The notes beneath the pieces were generated by a model, which saw only the letters and a program-made list of their open reading frames with translations, had not been told where the DNA came from and searched no databases. From Spirogloea muscicola (taxonomy: Eukaryota > Streptophyta > Zygnematophyceae > Spirogloeales > Spirogloeaceae): a stretch of 64,000 nt of DNA. The first letter of the stretch is position 1. Each line of letters starts with the position of its first letter. This document shows, piece by piece, positions 23,276 through 33,507 of the stretch. A program made the translations under genes and the position numbers. Where the stretch lies: the NCBI GenBank assembly GCA_009602725.1, contig WELB01000194.1, positions 1 through 64,000 on the forward strand, read 5' to 3'.

Positions 23276-25306
23276 GGTGGCGGCGGCGGCGGCGGCGCCT
23301 CGGGGGAAGCGGCCGCGGCCGCGCGACGCCGCGGCGGCCGCCGACGACGCCTTCACGCTGGACAACTACCACGCCAGCAAGCGGTACCTCACCGAGGTAC
23401 CGCTGAAACGGGGCCCCGCTCCGGCCACGCCGCCAACTACCACGCCGCTAACGGTACCGCCGTCGGTCTGGCCACCATTGCTGACGGTGGCTTTGTTGGT
23501 GGCGACCAAGCAGGTGATGGCGTCCAGCCTCAACGGCCTGCACATGGGCGAGCGCGCCGGCGGCGGCGGCGACGGCGGCAGCGGCGCCCTGCCGAGCCCC
23601 ACGGCGACCCCCTCCGCCACCGCCGCCGCCTCCGCCGACTCCCCCTCTGCGCCGACGCCCGCCGACAACGTCAGCGGCAGCGCCCGCTCAGCCTCGCCTT
23701 TTCCGAGCCTCGGGTCTGTGCTTACAATCCCAGTGCCTTCCTCCTCGCGTGGCCACACAGCATTATAGATGGTGGTTTTAGGTGCAACCTCGTTTGCCAG
23801 TAGTGGCTGGACGACCCATCTAAGCGAGATGGGTGCACCGGCAGCTCTTGCTCTGTGTCAAGGAAGACCGAGGTCCTTGCTCCTGCAGAATGCAATGCCT
23901 TGGTCTTACAAGGTGTGCTCGCGTGCTGGGCTTGGCCAGGGACGACCTGTCGACGCTCGACTCGACGATGTCCGACGACAGCGCCGACTCGGTGACGTGG
24001 AGAGCTTCACACCTGGATGCGACATCTCGAGCCCAGGGCGGCGGCGCGTCCTCCTCCACCGCTTTGCTCGCCGCTGTGAGCCCTTCCTCGTCGTCGCCGT
24101 TTGTCGGCCTTCACGGAAGCGGGGCCAGCACTATCTACGGCCCATACCGCAGTGGGGTGACAGTGCCACGGGCTATCCCATTTCGGCCGTTGCCGTACCT
24201 CGGCGACGTCGATGGTCGCCTGCCACCCTCGCCCAGCGATCCCAACCAGTCGGCAAATCTGCGGCGGGCTGCACTCCTGCGTTCGCTGCAAGTAAATCCC
24301 ATGTCTCTGCCAAGCTGCCAACCGGAGGATTCGTAGTGTCTGACAGCTCTTGGTTGGCACTCTTGGTTGGTTGGTTGCTTAGTATCCATCTGATAATACT
24401 GTCTGCTTGAGGAGACCTGATAAGCAATTGAGGATTCTGAAGATGATGCATGGCCGGCATGGCCTTCATGCTTGATGGCCACGAAAGCAAGCCCCACTGA
24501 TGTTGAGTTGTGGATGGCTGTGGCTGATGCAGATACGCACGCTGCCTAGATCGCCGGCGTCTGGCACGGGCATCGCAATCACCTCGCAGTCTGTGCCAGG
24601 CGTGACATATGCTGACTCGCTCGAGCGGCACTCGCCTCAGGAGCTGCCGCAGACCATGCATGCATTGCGCAGCATCAGCAGCGACAGCAGCAGAAGCGCT
24701 CATGGGTGCTCTGGGCCGCCGCTTCTGTTGTCCTTGGCTGTGCCTGCCGCATTCCGCTGCAGGCGTGCCACAAGCCCCTCACCTCCGCTGTCCAGCTCGG
24801 TGAGGCCGGACGCCAATTTGCTCGCCATGACGACGTCACCTCTGGAGGCTGGCGAGCGCTGCAGATCGTCGGAGGTGGCAGTTACGACGCCAGTTCTAGG
24901 TGGCAGCTTTTCTGGGCCAGAGATGTCACTGAGCCAGCCCAACGGGCTGTCGCAGTCTAGCACGGAGGAGTCAGCAAGCTGCACATCGCCTGCGCATGAC
25001 GAGGCCATGTCCAGTGGGGCCGGTGTGGGCAGCGCCAGTGCCAGCGTTGACGTAGGCTGGGGCTGGCGTGGCTTCCCATTGTACCTTGGCGGCCTGGCTA
25101 CTGGCCCACAGGTGCCGCCTGCGCCGCTGCCACGACCACTGCCACCGCTCCAGCTACTGCCTCCACCGCCACCTGCTACGGACCAAGACTTGCAGGCTGT
25201 GCCAGCTCGCAGGGACAAGCGTAGCTTGCAGAGAACCTCACTGGACCTTCTTGCTGAAAGATACGTGCAGGGCAACTCTGACCCACTATGCAGACCTCAG
25301 TTGTAG
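23276..25306 (+). CDS. Unknown Ser/Pro-rich protein with SKRYLTE-SSLNGL motif, 5'-truncated
   Basis: I do not recognise the family with certainty. Four phase-consistent exons: before 23276 to 23396, 23514-23713, 23940-24291 and 24533-25306. The visible N-terminus has a poly-Ala run, a basic patch GKRPRPRD and then NYHASKRYLTE, spliced to VMASSLNGLHMGE. This pair of motifs recalls short nuclear proteins of plants and animals that carry a KRYLSE-type element. Exon 3 is acidic (DDLSTLDSTMSDDSADS) and ends ALLRSLQ. Exon 4 is long, low in complexity, rich in Ser, Pro, Ala and Gly, and ends SLDLLAERYVQGNSD. No enzyme or membrane segment is seen. A role as a nuclear regulator is a guess from composition. 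It faces the CNNM-type gene head-to-head across the gap. Confidence 0.65.
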
Positions 25307-25584
25307 AAAATGTAAAATTATCACCTCAACCGGCAATCCATATCCAAGGCAAAGAGCCCTAGCTTAACGTCACTTTTGTTGTATCATTTTTACATTTGGC
25401 TACATGAGATGGTGCGGGCCTTGCACTTCTTGCAGCCATCACATACGTTGACAGACCGGACTCTCACTGTCGGAGAAGCTCCCTCATTGCAGACAATGCT
25501 CGCCCCACGAGCCGATGCAGCAGCCACTGAGCCACAATGGGCCAGTGGCGTTTCTGCTGCGCCTCTAGTGAATGATATTTAGAA
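25307..25584. other. Convergent intergenic stretch
   Basis: This stretch lies between the stop of the plus-strand unknown gene and the stop of BLOC1S1 on the minus strand. No feature is recognised. It probably holds the two 3' UTRs. Confidence 0.5.
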
Positions 25585-26761
25585 TTAGAACCTCAATGGT
25601 GAAACCCCTGGTGCTGCGGCAATGTGACCCAGCGCGGCTGTTACCACCCCCAGGTCATAGCTCATCACTTGGATCCAGTTCTCAAAGTCGCCAATCTCCT
25701 GAGCCAAGTGCGTTAAGGAAGGGGGTGATAAGTCGAGCATTCATGAACATGAGCATGACAACTGAAGCCTGCAGAATCTCTGGCCAATCCTGCTCACACA
25801 TAAGCTGCTGCTAGTAGGACGATGCTGGCTAGGCGTGCTTCCCAATCTGTGCACATGTTTTGCTTGAAGCCAAGAGCGATGCAGAGACTGGGAAGAACCA
25901 GAAGAGACGTCCTGACTCCTACTCAGTTTCACTCCTACCCAAACTTACTCTTACCTCCCTCAGAGCGCCATCACTGAATACACACTCCATTCCCTCCAGA
26001 GCTAAGGGAGGAGTTGGCTCGAGTCGGCTGGCTTGCCTTGAGGGCGCTGTCGAGCGCGTGGAAAGCGGAGAGCCAGGCTGCGGTCTGCCGCGCGTAACGC
26101 TGCACGGTCACACCGAGAGCACGGGCCTCCAGCTCAATGCGCTTCTCGTCCACAAAGACGTCCTGCACGCCGCTGTTTACGCCATTCACCAGCGAGTCGG
26201 CCACGACCGCAGCCGCCGCCAGCGCCTCCCGTCGTGCCAGCTCTGAACATTGGCGCAGCTGCCTGAGCGTGGATTGCTTCTACGAGCACTGTCACGGCGC
26301 TCCTGTGAGGAGCCTCCACGCCGCTACGGTGCTCGAAGGTCGGGCCTTCTCAACTTCGGCGCAGGTAATAGCTGTCAGCTACCAGTGCAGTGTAGTACAC
26401 CAGACCCAAATCCTTGATAGTAAGCCTGACTTCTTGAACCGGCGCGAAAGTCAGACCAGTAGTCACTCGAACTCGCCCACGTTCCAGAGACAGGGCTCGC
26501 AGCAGACGAGCCTCATCACCCAAGGCTGACAATGACGTACAGCGGGAGGAGGGCAGACAAGCGAGTGCCCTGCCCCATCTACTTTACCGCTCGTTCACCA
26601 TGCAGCGCAACGAGAGGAGGAAGCTGAGCTGAGCTGAAAGACGAGGGCAGCTACTCATGCTGGGCTGTGGAGTTTAGATGGCTTCGGCGGGGCGGCGAAC
26701 CGGTGGCCTCTTGCTGCTCGGCTTGCCGCCGAGCGTGCTCCGCGAGCAGGTCCGCGAACAT
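25585..26761 (-). CDS. BLOC-1 subunit 1 (BLOS1/GCN5L1) homologue
   Basis: Small coiled-coil subunit shared by BLOC-1 and BORC complexes, acting in endosome and lysosome/vacuole trafficking. Three exons: 26761-26701, 26242-26037 and 25698-25585, 381 bases in phase, 126 residues, which matches the family size. Exon 1 reads MFADLLAEHARRQAEQQEAT. Exon 2 contains ELARREALAAAAVVADSLV, then VFVDEKRIELEARALGV and WLSAFHALDSALK. Exon 3 reads EIGDFENWIQVMSYDLGVV. These follow the family pattern closely. The second intron begins with GC (AAG|gcaagc) and ends with AG at 25700-25699. No GT donor nearby keeps the conserved ALK-EIGD junction. The reading frame stays open upstream of the chosen Met through a CGG-repeat region, but I see no earlier ATG. 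Confidence 0.93.
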
Positions 26762-27190
26762 GGCCACTGGCGACGGCCCGAGCTGACGGCCAGGCTCCAC
26801 CGCCGCCGCCGCCGCCGCCGAAGCCGCCGGCCCCGGCGGCGATGCAGAACGAGGCGGCCTGGCCAGCACTTGAACCCCGGCGTTCTGACAGTGAATTTGT
26901 GACCCTACGTACCTCTAACCCATGTAGAGATAGTGGTTCGATTTGCACCGCTGTCCCGATCAGAGAGAAGGCGCGCGGTGCGCATGACATTGAAAGGGAG
27001 GCCAATTCTAGCCTTACAAAATGTCCTGTAAACCTGGTAAATGAGCTGGCTAAGGGGGACGCTAAATATCCCCGAGTAAGCACATGCATATCTGACAAGC
27101 TATACAGTACTGAGGAGCCAAACCACCACCGCGGAAGCCACTAGCCTGGGCTAATGCACGACCAGCACGACTAGAGAGACGTTAGCTATC
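26762..27190. repeat. GC-rich BLOC1S1 5' region, then a dispersed repeat copy
   Basis: Positions 26797-26830 hold a (gcc)n run next to the BLOC1S1 start. From about 26880 the sequence joins the unnamed dispersed family: gctaaatatccccgagtaag and the nearby words are the reverse complement of the unit at 17,000-17,240 (including atgcatatctgacaagctat and the tagcctgggctaatgcacg word). The whole gap between BLOC1S1 and the next gene is thus promoter plus repeat. Confidence 0.6.
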
Positions 27191-27199
27191 GATACGAAG

Positions 27200-27294
27200 T
27201 TGCCGTTCCCACGCACCGGCAGCCTTTCACTGGCGGGCCTGCCAGTGTACGAGGCGGGGCCTGGCCCAGGACCGCCGGATATTGCGGCGCGGCA

Positions 27295-27327
<33 letters not shown>

Positions 27328-28986
27328 GCAAGGATATGATGCGCGGCGGCCAGTGGCCGCTCGCCAGGGGGGGTGCGGCCGGCGAGGCNTCGCGGAGGGC
27401 ACTCCGGGAGGCGGCGCTTGCTTCAAGTGCGGCCAGGATGGCCACTGGTCGCGGGACTGCACAGCCGGCCCGGCCGGGAGGCCCGGCGACGGCGGCGGCG
27501 GTGGGGACGGCGCGGGCAGCGGGCAGCCTGTGGCGGAGCGCGCCTGCCCGTGCGGCGCGGGGCCCTGCGGAGTCCTGACGGCGCGCACGCCACAGAATGA
27601 TGGCCGCATGTTCTACCGCTGCCCCCTTCCAAAGGCAAGCTAGTCATCACTTATATGGCCCAGCTGCTAATTAATGTCTCTGCTTGAGCACTTCCGCACA
27701 TGAGCGGATTGAGCTTTAGAAGTCATTGTAAGCAATAGACAGACTATTGCATTACTTGATAGTCAGTCAGGTCATTATATCATGTCACTTCAAGCAGAGC
27801 TCTATGAGGTAAGCCTTATAGCAGGAGGCATCACACTGCGTGGAAGTGACCTACTTGGCGACCTTCGGGTGCTCGTATGCTTTATCAAACACAGTTGACT
27901 TATTAAGTGAATAGTTGTATGACTGATTGAATGATTGATTGAGATAGTGATTGATTGATTGATCGATCGATTGACTGATGATTGATTGATTGATTGACTG
28001 ACTGACTGACTGATGCAGGATGGAGGCAGCTGCAACTTCTTCCAAAGGTGTGACGAGAGTACCAAGCCTCGTTCCCCCAATCAGTCCTGGCCCGAGACGG
28101 ACTTTGGGCCAGAGCCTGACATGATGTGTCCCTGTGGTGTGGGACTGTGCCTCGTGCGGACCTCGAGGACTGAGAAGAACCCTGGTCGGCGCTTTTACAA
28201 GTGTCCACAGGAAACGGTGAGCTCAGTCTGATTACCTGCACACAACACCTCTTTGTCCTTGTTGCATGACTTACGAGACGCGCAAAGCATCCTCCCATCT
28301 TTGAGATGTCCCTGCAGCAATCATGCTCCGTGGCGTTTGAGGGGCATTAGAAGATTGTGGAGGCACTTCACTGTGTGGCGCCATTGCTTCATCGTGCGGA
28401 GCACACGGCACCGGCACATTCGTTGTGCTTTGTGCTTGCTTTGCTTGCTGCTAATGCCAATCAGGTGTATCTTTGCCTGTCTTGGCTACAGGGTTGTGGT
28501 TTCTTCTTGTGGTGTGACGAGAAGGCCTCCTCTGGCGGCGGCAGCAGACCGGCAACTGCCGCATGGCCTATGAAGACAGGGACCAAGCGGACAAGTTGGG
28601 ACAGTGGGGTGGGTCCTATTGGCTCAGCAAAGGTCATTGCTGGTGCTGCAGATGGACGCAAGGCCCCGAGAGCCATGGGCGGAGGTGGGGCAGGACGAGG
28701 CGAATGCTTCAAGTGCGGGCAGCCTGGCCACTGGGCGTCAGATTGCACGGGGGCAATGTCAAACAGCTCCTTCAGTGGGGGCTTGTACGCAAGCCCTCCA
28801 CGAGGCAGAGGGGCAGGCATATCTGCAGGGTGGCATGGACGCAGCAAGGGGGGTGGAAGTGGTCAGTTGCCAAGCGTGACGTGCTTTAAGTGCAATGAGC
28901 CTGGCCATATATCACCTCAGTGCCCATATGCAATAGCTGGTGCTCGGGTTCAGAGAAGTTCAGCTGGAAGGAGCTTTGCTGGGTGA
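27200..28986 (+). CDS. CCHC zinc-knuckle / GRF zinc-finger protein
   Basis: Nucleic-acid-binding protein resembling plant proteins that combine CCHC knuckles with GRF fingers. The tail of DNA topoisomerase III-alpha has a similar arrangement. Exons: about 27200-27634, 28019-28216 and 28492-28986. Domains in order: CCHC (CFKCGQDGHWSRDC), GRF split by an intron (CPCGAGPCGVL, MFYRCPLPK, then CNFFQRCDE), a second GRF also split (CPCGVGLCLVRTSRTEKNPG, RFYKCPQET, then GCGFFLWCDE), CCHC (CFKCGQPGHWASDC) and CCHC (CFKCNEPGHISPQC). The stop is at 28984-28986. GRF fingers usually bind single-stranded DNA. The first visible intron starts with GC (AAG|gcaagc at 27635) and the phase is kept. The start is not defined: the first exon has no clear ATG and contains an N at 27389, so an N-terminal part may be missing. 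Confidence 0.85.
27389..27389. other. Single N inside an exon
   Basis: A lone N lies in a GC-rich Gly/Arg-coding stretch upstream of the first zinc knuckle. Unlike the other single Ns, the flanks here are compatible with one continuous exon, so it may be an unresolved base or a small join. Confidence 0.5.
27928..28014 (+). repeat. (TGAT)n / (GACT)n microsatellite in intron
   Basis: Tetranucleotide repeats of tgat, gatc and gact type fill the 3' part of the first visible intron of the GRF/zinc-knuckle gene and run up to its acceptor at 28018. Confidence 0.85.
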
Positions 28987-30830
28987 CGGCCTACATTGGG
29001 CAGCCTTGCCAATCAGCTTTACAGCTGGAATATCCTTGCAGAAACTTTGTAGGATGTACAGTTTAGGAAATACATATTACACTGTACATGAACAGCTGAG
29101 GTAAATTGAGAGGTTGGTGTCTCTCTTATCCAGCGGTTGTCAAGCTCCAAGCATGTCTATCACAAGCCTAGCCAGCTCATTTATTTGTAGTCTACATCTG
29201 GACCATAGGCTTGTCATCTTCAGCTTGTCGTGCCAAAATCACGTAGATATGTTCGGCTCAATAAGCATGCATAAGATTCAGAGAGGTGCCTGGTGTAGAG
29301 ACTGTACTGCTCTGCAGTATCTGCAGTCTCTAACTTTGATACACTCAGTCAAGATGCTGAGCACAGCTGATGATTCAGTGCAACTTAGAAGTTTGGCCTT
29401 CGGTTTCGCACAATAGATCAAGTTTAGCTCAACACACTCACTGCAGAATCGTAGCTCGGCCTGCTACAGTTCGACCACTAGACCTCTCCATTTTCCAACC
29501 CCTTCTGGCTGGCGCCTTCTTGCATAAACTCATCAAGGATATCTGTAGAGCTTAAGGTCACCTATGCTTAGCAGCTTGCCCCAGGGAGGAGCTCTTCCAG
29601 CCAGTAGTCATATAGCAGCTGTTCACAATGTTGTATGTGCTCATTCTCATTCGTGTTGCCGCAGGCTAGAGAGCATCTTGCACTTTCCTGTTATTTGCAG
29701 AGGTCGCCACCCTTAAGTAGGTGAAGATTGATGTCCTTCACAGTAACGACAAATGGGGGCTTCAAAGGGGCACAGTCTACAGCAACTATTTTGCAGCATG
29801 TCAAAGGAGAAGGGCCATATCAAGAGCCTGTTTATGGCCCTGGTTACCTTGCCTGACTTTGGCTTTTCACATTCTCAACACGCCAAGTCATAACTTTTAT
29901 ACAAGCCAGAGCTAGCGGATCCAGTAATAGCAATTTTCGAGCTCATTGCCGCCCAGTAAGCCCTTGCTTACCCGTAGACGCAGGCACTATCAGCATAGAT
30001 GCACAATAAGCTTTGTTGACTTTACTGCAACGGCATGCTTGCTGCAAACGCGAATGACTCACAAGGGTTGACTCGGAGGCGACATTACCAGGTCCGCCCT
30101 TGTGGCCTGGGCTTGCATGCTATCTCGATGCATTCCGAGGCACTTCAACGTTGGCTCCAATCTTTAGGCCTGCACCTGTACGCTGCACAACTGAGCACAG
30201 CTACTGCTGCTCTGCCGCTGTTGCTGCTTCCGGTTTGCCGCCGTATATGGCATCAATATACAGGCCTAGTTGAGCTTGTATTCGGCGGCTACGTGCTGTC
30301 TGAGATTCAGGGTCGTAGCACTTCTTGATATGCTTCTCGTGAACACTCCTCTGCTCTTGCTGCTGCAGTGGTGCCTTAGATTCTTTGCGGCAATCATACA
30401 ACTGTGAGCTGGTGCTGCACTCTGAGGCACTTGACTGTGCGTTCAAGTTGCATCGCAGACACGCTGCATCTGGCAGGTCCTATGCTCGTGCCATGGCACA
30501 AGTACGGCTCGCCAGGACATGCTGCATGTGCCACAGTGCCATGGAGATGGATGCTCATTTGGATGCAGCTGTAATCGGATGGTCACATTGGCGATGCCGC
30601 CGCGCCCGAGAGCACCAGTCGTCAGCTCGTCGGCGAGACGTGCACATTGCGTTGTCGGGGCATCTGGGCGCAACGCCAGCGCCGAGGCGAACCTGCCAGC
30701 CAGGGCTCCGGCAGCTCCGAGTGCGCGCCTCGGATCCCCCATGGGCACGCCCAGTCACGCCCTCTCCAGCTCTCCCTCGTCTCTCCCCTCCTCTCCCTTT
30801 TATCAAGTGACTGTCCTACATGCTCCTTGC
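28987..30830. other. Intergenic region, nothing recognised
   Basis: No frame in this stretch shows a family motif or a convincing exon chain, and no RNA gene was recognised. From about 30,600 the sequence becomes GC-rich as it nears the dispersed-repeat cluster. Confidence 0.5.
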
Positions 30831-31990
30831 TAAAGTCTGCATTTCAGCCCTTTTTGGCCCCTTTGGACCTCGTCGATTCTTCACGGGCTGGCTCTTCACA
30901 GCCTCGCCTCCTTTTGGAAGAGCTCTTTTCTTTTCTGGGTTGGCTAATCACAGCCCTCGGAAAATGTGCTCGCCCATTGAGGATATGGGCTGGAAAAGCC
31001 AGCCCAAAAAAGAATGAACAAAGCACGAGAAGGGGGCCAGGGGAAGCGCTAAGGAAAACAAGCACAAAAAGAGACAAAGCAGCTACGAATCACTCAGTAA
31101 CCCCTGCTAGGCAACCGCAGATCAGAGATGCTAGGCTCCTGGAAGTGGGTCCCCTGGCCTGAGCCAGAGGCAGCAGCGAGGGCTCTGCCGGCACGAAGGT
31201 GCAGCGCGGGCCATAGACCTCTGCAGCGGGACGGCCAGGCGCATGCGGTACACTTGCGCCAGCGACCCGGCTGCGCCATCGCCCTCTACTGGACAGTCTC
31301 TCCTTCTCGCCCTCACCCCCCCTCCACTATGTCCGCCTCTCCTACTCTTATTACACAGCCACGCGGCTCGCCCCTTTCCATCCCTGCGGCTCCCCTCGGG
31401 CTGGCCTCTCACAGCCACCAGTCAATTTGGAAGCGCTGTCCTTTTCTCGCGCTCGCATTTTCTTCTCTCGCGCTCATCGCCTGCTAAGCCGCCTGGCAGA
31501 GCAGCAGCACCGACTCGAGGGGTCCTCACGACAGGCTGCTCTGCGATGCTTCTGGCGGGTTCGATGGAGGCCCTCCATGCATGAACGTGGGTGCTTCGCG
31601 ACGAACCCCAGCTCGACGACGGCGGCGCTTGGCGCGCCACCATCAGGATCAGGAGACCCGCCGGTCGCAATACGACAGGCTAGTCTGGGAGACGGAGGGA
31701 AGCGGCTGCTGATATGAAAGAATCGGCTGTGAAATGCCAGCCAGATGCATACAGGTGTTCATGACGGAGCCAAAGGCTAGGCAAACAGGGCGCCCTCAAT
31801 ACCCCCGTGTCAGCAGTAGGAAGTCAGATGAGCTGAGGGGAGGAAGAGCAACCCCGCTGCGCAAGCCAGAGGCTGCTGCAAGGGCGCGACCAGCGCGGCG
31901 GTGCAAAGCAAGCGCTTGGGAGCGCTGCAGGGACATAGACAGTCGCATACGGTAGCAGGACACCAGACCCAAAGGCACCGAGCCACCGGG
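30831..31990. repeat. Cluster of dispersed repeat copies (unnamed family)
   Basis: Several copies of the family lie here. Key words: cgggctggctcttcacagcc (30887), gcccattgaggatatgggct followed by ggaaaagccagccc (about 30969-31005), cgggctggcctctcacagcc (near 31398), gctgtgaaatgccagcc (near 31727) and cgtgtcagcagtaggaagtc (31805). Minus-strand frames end HLRAGRALAAASG and LHRRAGRALAAASG, each followed by an LTRGY- or SRGY-type end, like the copies at 11 and 17 kb. The copies are in different orientations and overlap. Confidence 0.6.
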
Positions 31991-31994
31991 AAGG

Positions 31995-32662
31995 GCAGCA
32001 CCCTGCTCCCGCTATCGTTCCGCCTCTATCTAACGCTCTGCCAATCTACGAGTCCCTTCAGCTTTCTGACAACCTTTTCCGCACGGGGCTCCACCACCAC
32101 CTTGGCCTCCCCCCCCCTTGCTTGGCTGGCATCCGCCAGTGCGAGTGTGGCCACATTGCCGACGACAAGCTCGCCTTAGCTTCGCACATGCTGAGGTGTG
32201 TTGAGGGGGGTGAGCGCATTGCCTCCCACGACCTACTAAGGGATACCATGTTTGGCATTGTGCGAGAGGCGGGATATCATCCGGCGATGGAGGTGTCTGG
32301 GATCATGCCAATCTCCTCAAGGCGCGGCAAGCCATACGTGCGGCGTCTGGACGTGGTCGCTACCCCGCGGGGCGGTGGGCCTCGTCTGCTCTTGGACGTG
32401 GTACTGATCGACGCATACAAGGCTGGCGCACCAACGTCAACCGTGTCTGGCTGGGCCACGTCCAGCGCGGAGCGCAAGAAGGAGCGGCACTACCATGATC
32501 ATCCTCGAGGGGACCATCTTTACCCGTGTGCCATGGATATCTATGGAGGCTACGGCGTGAAATGGTCCTCCCTGATCCAGCATCTGGCCCGGCTGGTTGA
32601 TGCGCGTCGTCGAAGTCGGGGGGGCAGCTTGGGCCACTCCAGCATTCCGCAGGCCTTAGTTG
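31995..32662 (+). mobile_element. C-terminal module of a probable non-LTR retroelement
   Basis: Plus-strand frame with a Cys/His cluster (CECGHIADDKLALASHMLRC), then GGERIASHDLLRDTM, then RRLDVVATPRGGG and LLLDVVLIDAYKAG. Modules with a C-x-C...H...C cluster followed by H-D/R-D and paired DVV motifs (PD-(D/E)XK-like) occur at the C-termini of some algal and protist reverse-transcriptase elements. Just upstream, the text around 32,060 recalls the FRTGL..LGLP segment usually seen before that cluster. No reverse transcriptase is visible here. The copy is cut at the N at 32663. A second diverged copy lies at 52.0-53.0 kb. Confidence 0.55.
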
Positions 32663-32663
32663 N
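32663..32663. other. Single-N contig join
   Basis: To the left is the retroelement C-terminal module on plus. To the right is intron and exon sequence of pantothenate kinase on minus. The kinase lacks all exons after its first recognised one, consistent with a join here. Confidence 0.65.
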
Positions 32664-32825
32664 TGCAGCATCAGACGACGAGCCAAGCGATCGGCAACGT
32701 CGTCGGCAGGGCTGAGATAGCCGACCGAGAGCCCCGAGCCCGTCCCACTACATCTGCTAGCAGGTCCTGCCAGGCTCAAGTGGTAATAGTGTTGACGACT
32801 GCAAATGTACAAACGGCTTGCTCAC

Positions 32826-33203
32826 CGAAGCGCTTGAAGTGCAGAGTGCCGCGGCCGAGCAAGCGCACCGGCGCGTGGCTGGGCATCCAGAGCTTCCGGA
32901 CGCCGCCGCCGCCGCCGCCGCCCCTGCCGGACGTGGATGGCATCTCCGCGCAGCCGCCGGCGGCCTCATCGTCCAGGACGGCGGCTCTGCGCAGCCGAGG
33001 CTCCTCGGCGGCGGCAGCAGAGGTCGCGGCGGCAGCGGGAGGAGAGCCGGCGCCCTCAGGCTCCAGGTAGACGAGCTTGCAGAGCGTGCCGCCAATGTCG
33101 AGGCCGAAGCGCGCCGCCGGCGCGGCGGCGCCCCGTGCACCACCTTCGTGCCCCGCGCCGACAGCATGCTCGGTTGCTCGGGGCCTGGACACGCCGCGCT
33201 TGA

Positions 33204-33239
<36 letters not shown>

Positions 33240-33507
33240 ACGCCGCGGCGCGCGGCCCCGCGGGCTCCGCTGCTGCCGGCAGGCGAGAGAACCTGCCGCA
33301 GGCGAGTTCGACCTCCGGCCCGCCCCCCGGCTCCGGCGGTCCTGGCGACGCTCCGGGCCGCCCACATTGCCGACGAGGACGGCCCCCGAGCTGCTGGGAC
33401 TCGCTGCCCGGCCTCTCCGTGCCAAGGCGGCGGCTCTTGGGGGACTTGATAAGCGCCTCTCCTGCACGTTGACACCGTTCTGCTCCTTGACCTGCTCGCG
33501 ACTTCAC
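32826..33507 (-). CDS. Pantothenate kinase (type II), 5' exon only
   Basis: First recognised exon of eukaryotic-type pantothenate kinase, the committed step of coenzyme A synthesis (ATP-dependent phosphorylation of pantothenate). The P-loop-like motif RFGLDIGGTLCKLVYLEPEG lies near 33115-33060, and LLGRGTLHFKRF sits at the exon end, where the donor is G|gtgagc at 32825. Between them is a low-complexity Ala/Ser/Gly insert of about 60 residues. Upstream is a poly-Ala tract from a (gcc)n run (33203-33240) and a Gly/Pro-rich leader. No in-frame ATG upstream of the motif was found, so the start, or an earlier exon, is unresolved. The rest of the kinase fold is absent: only about 160 bases remain before the N at 32663. 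Confidence 0.8.
33203..33250 (+). repeat. (GCC)n trinucleotide run in pantothenate kinase exon
   Basis: About a dozen gcc units give a poly-Ala tract on the minus strand, just upstream of the kinase DIGG motif. One of several CGG/GCC runs at gene 5' ends in this window. Confidence 0.8.

Noticed and set aside
22674-23803. Long open frames running through the N gap on both strands
   Set aside because: They are open only because Ns and GCC repeats contain no stops; just the parts that fit the CNNM and unknown genes are supported.
30443-31160. Several overlapping open frames of 80-170 codons
   Set aside because: They fall in or beside the dispersed-repeat cluster and differ between repeat copies in the way expected of non-coding DNA.
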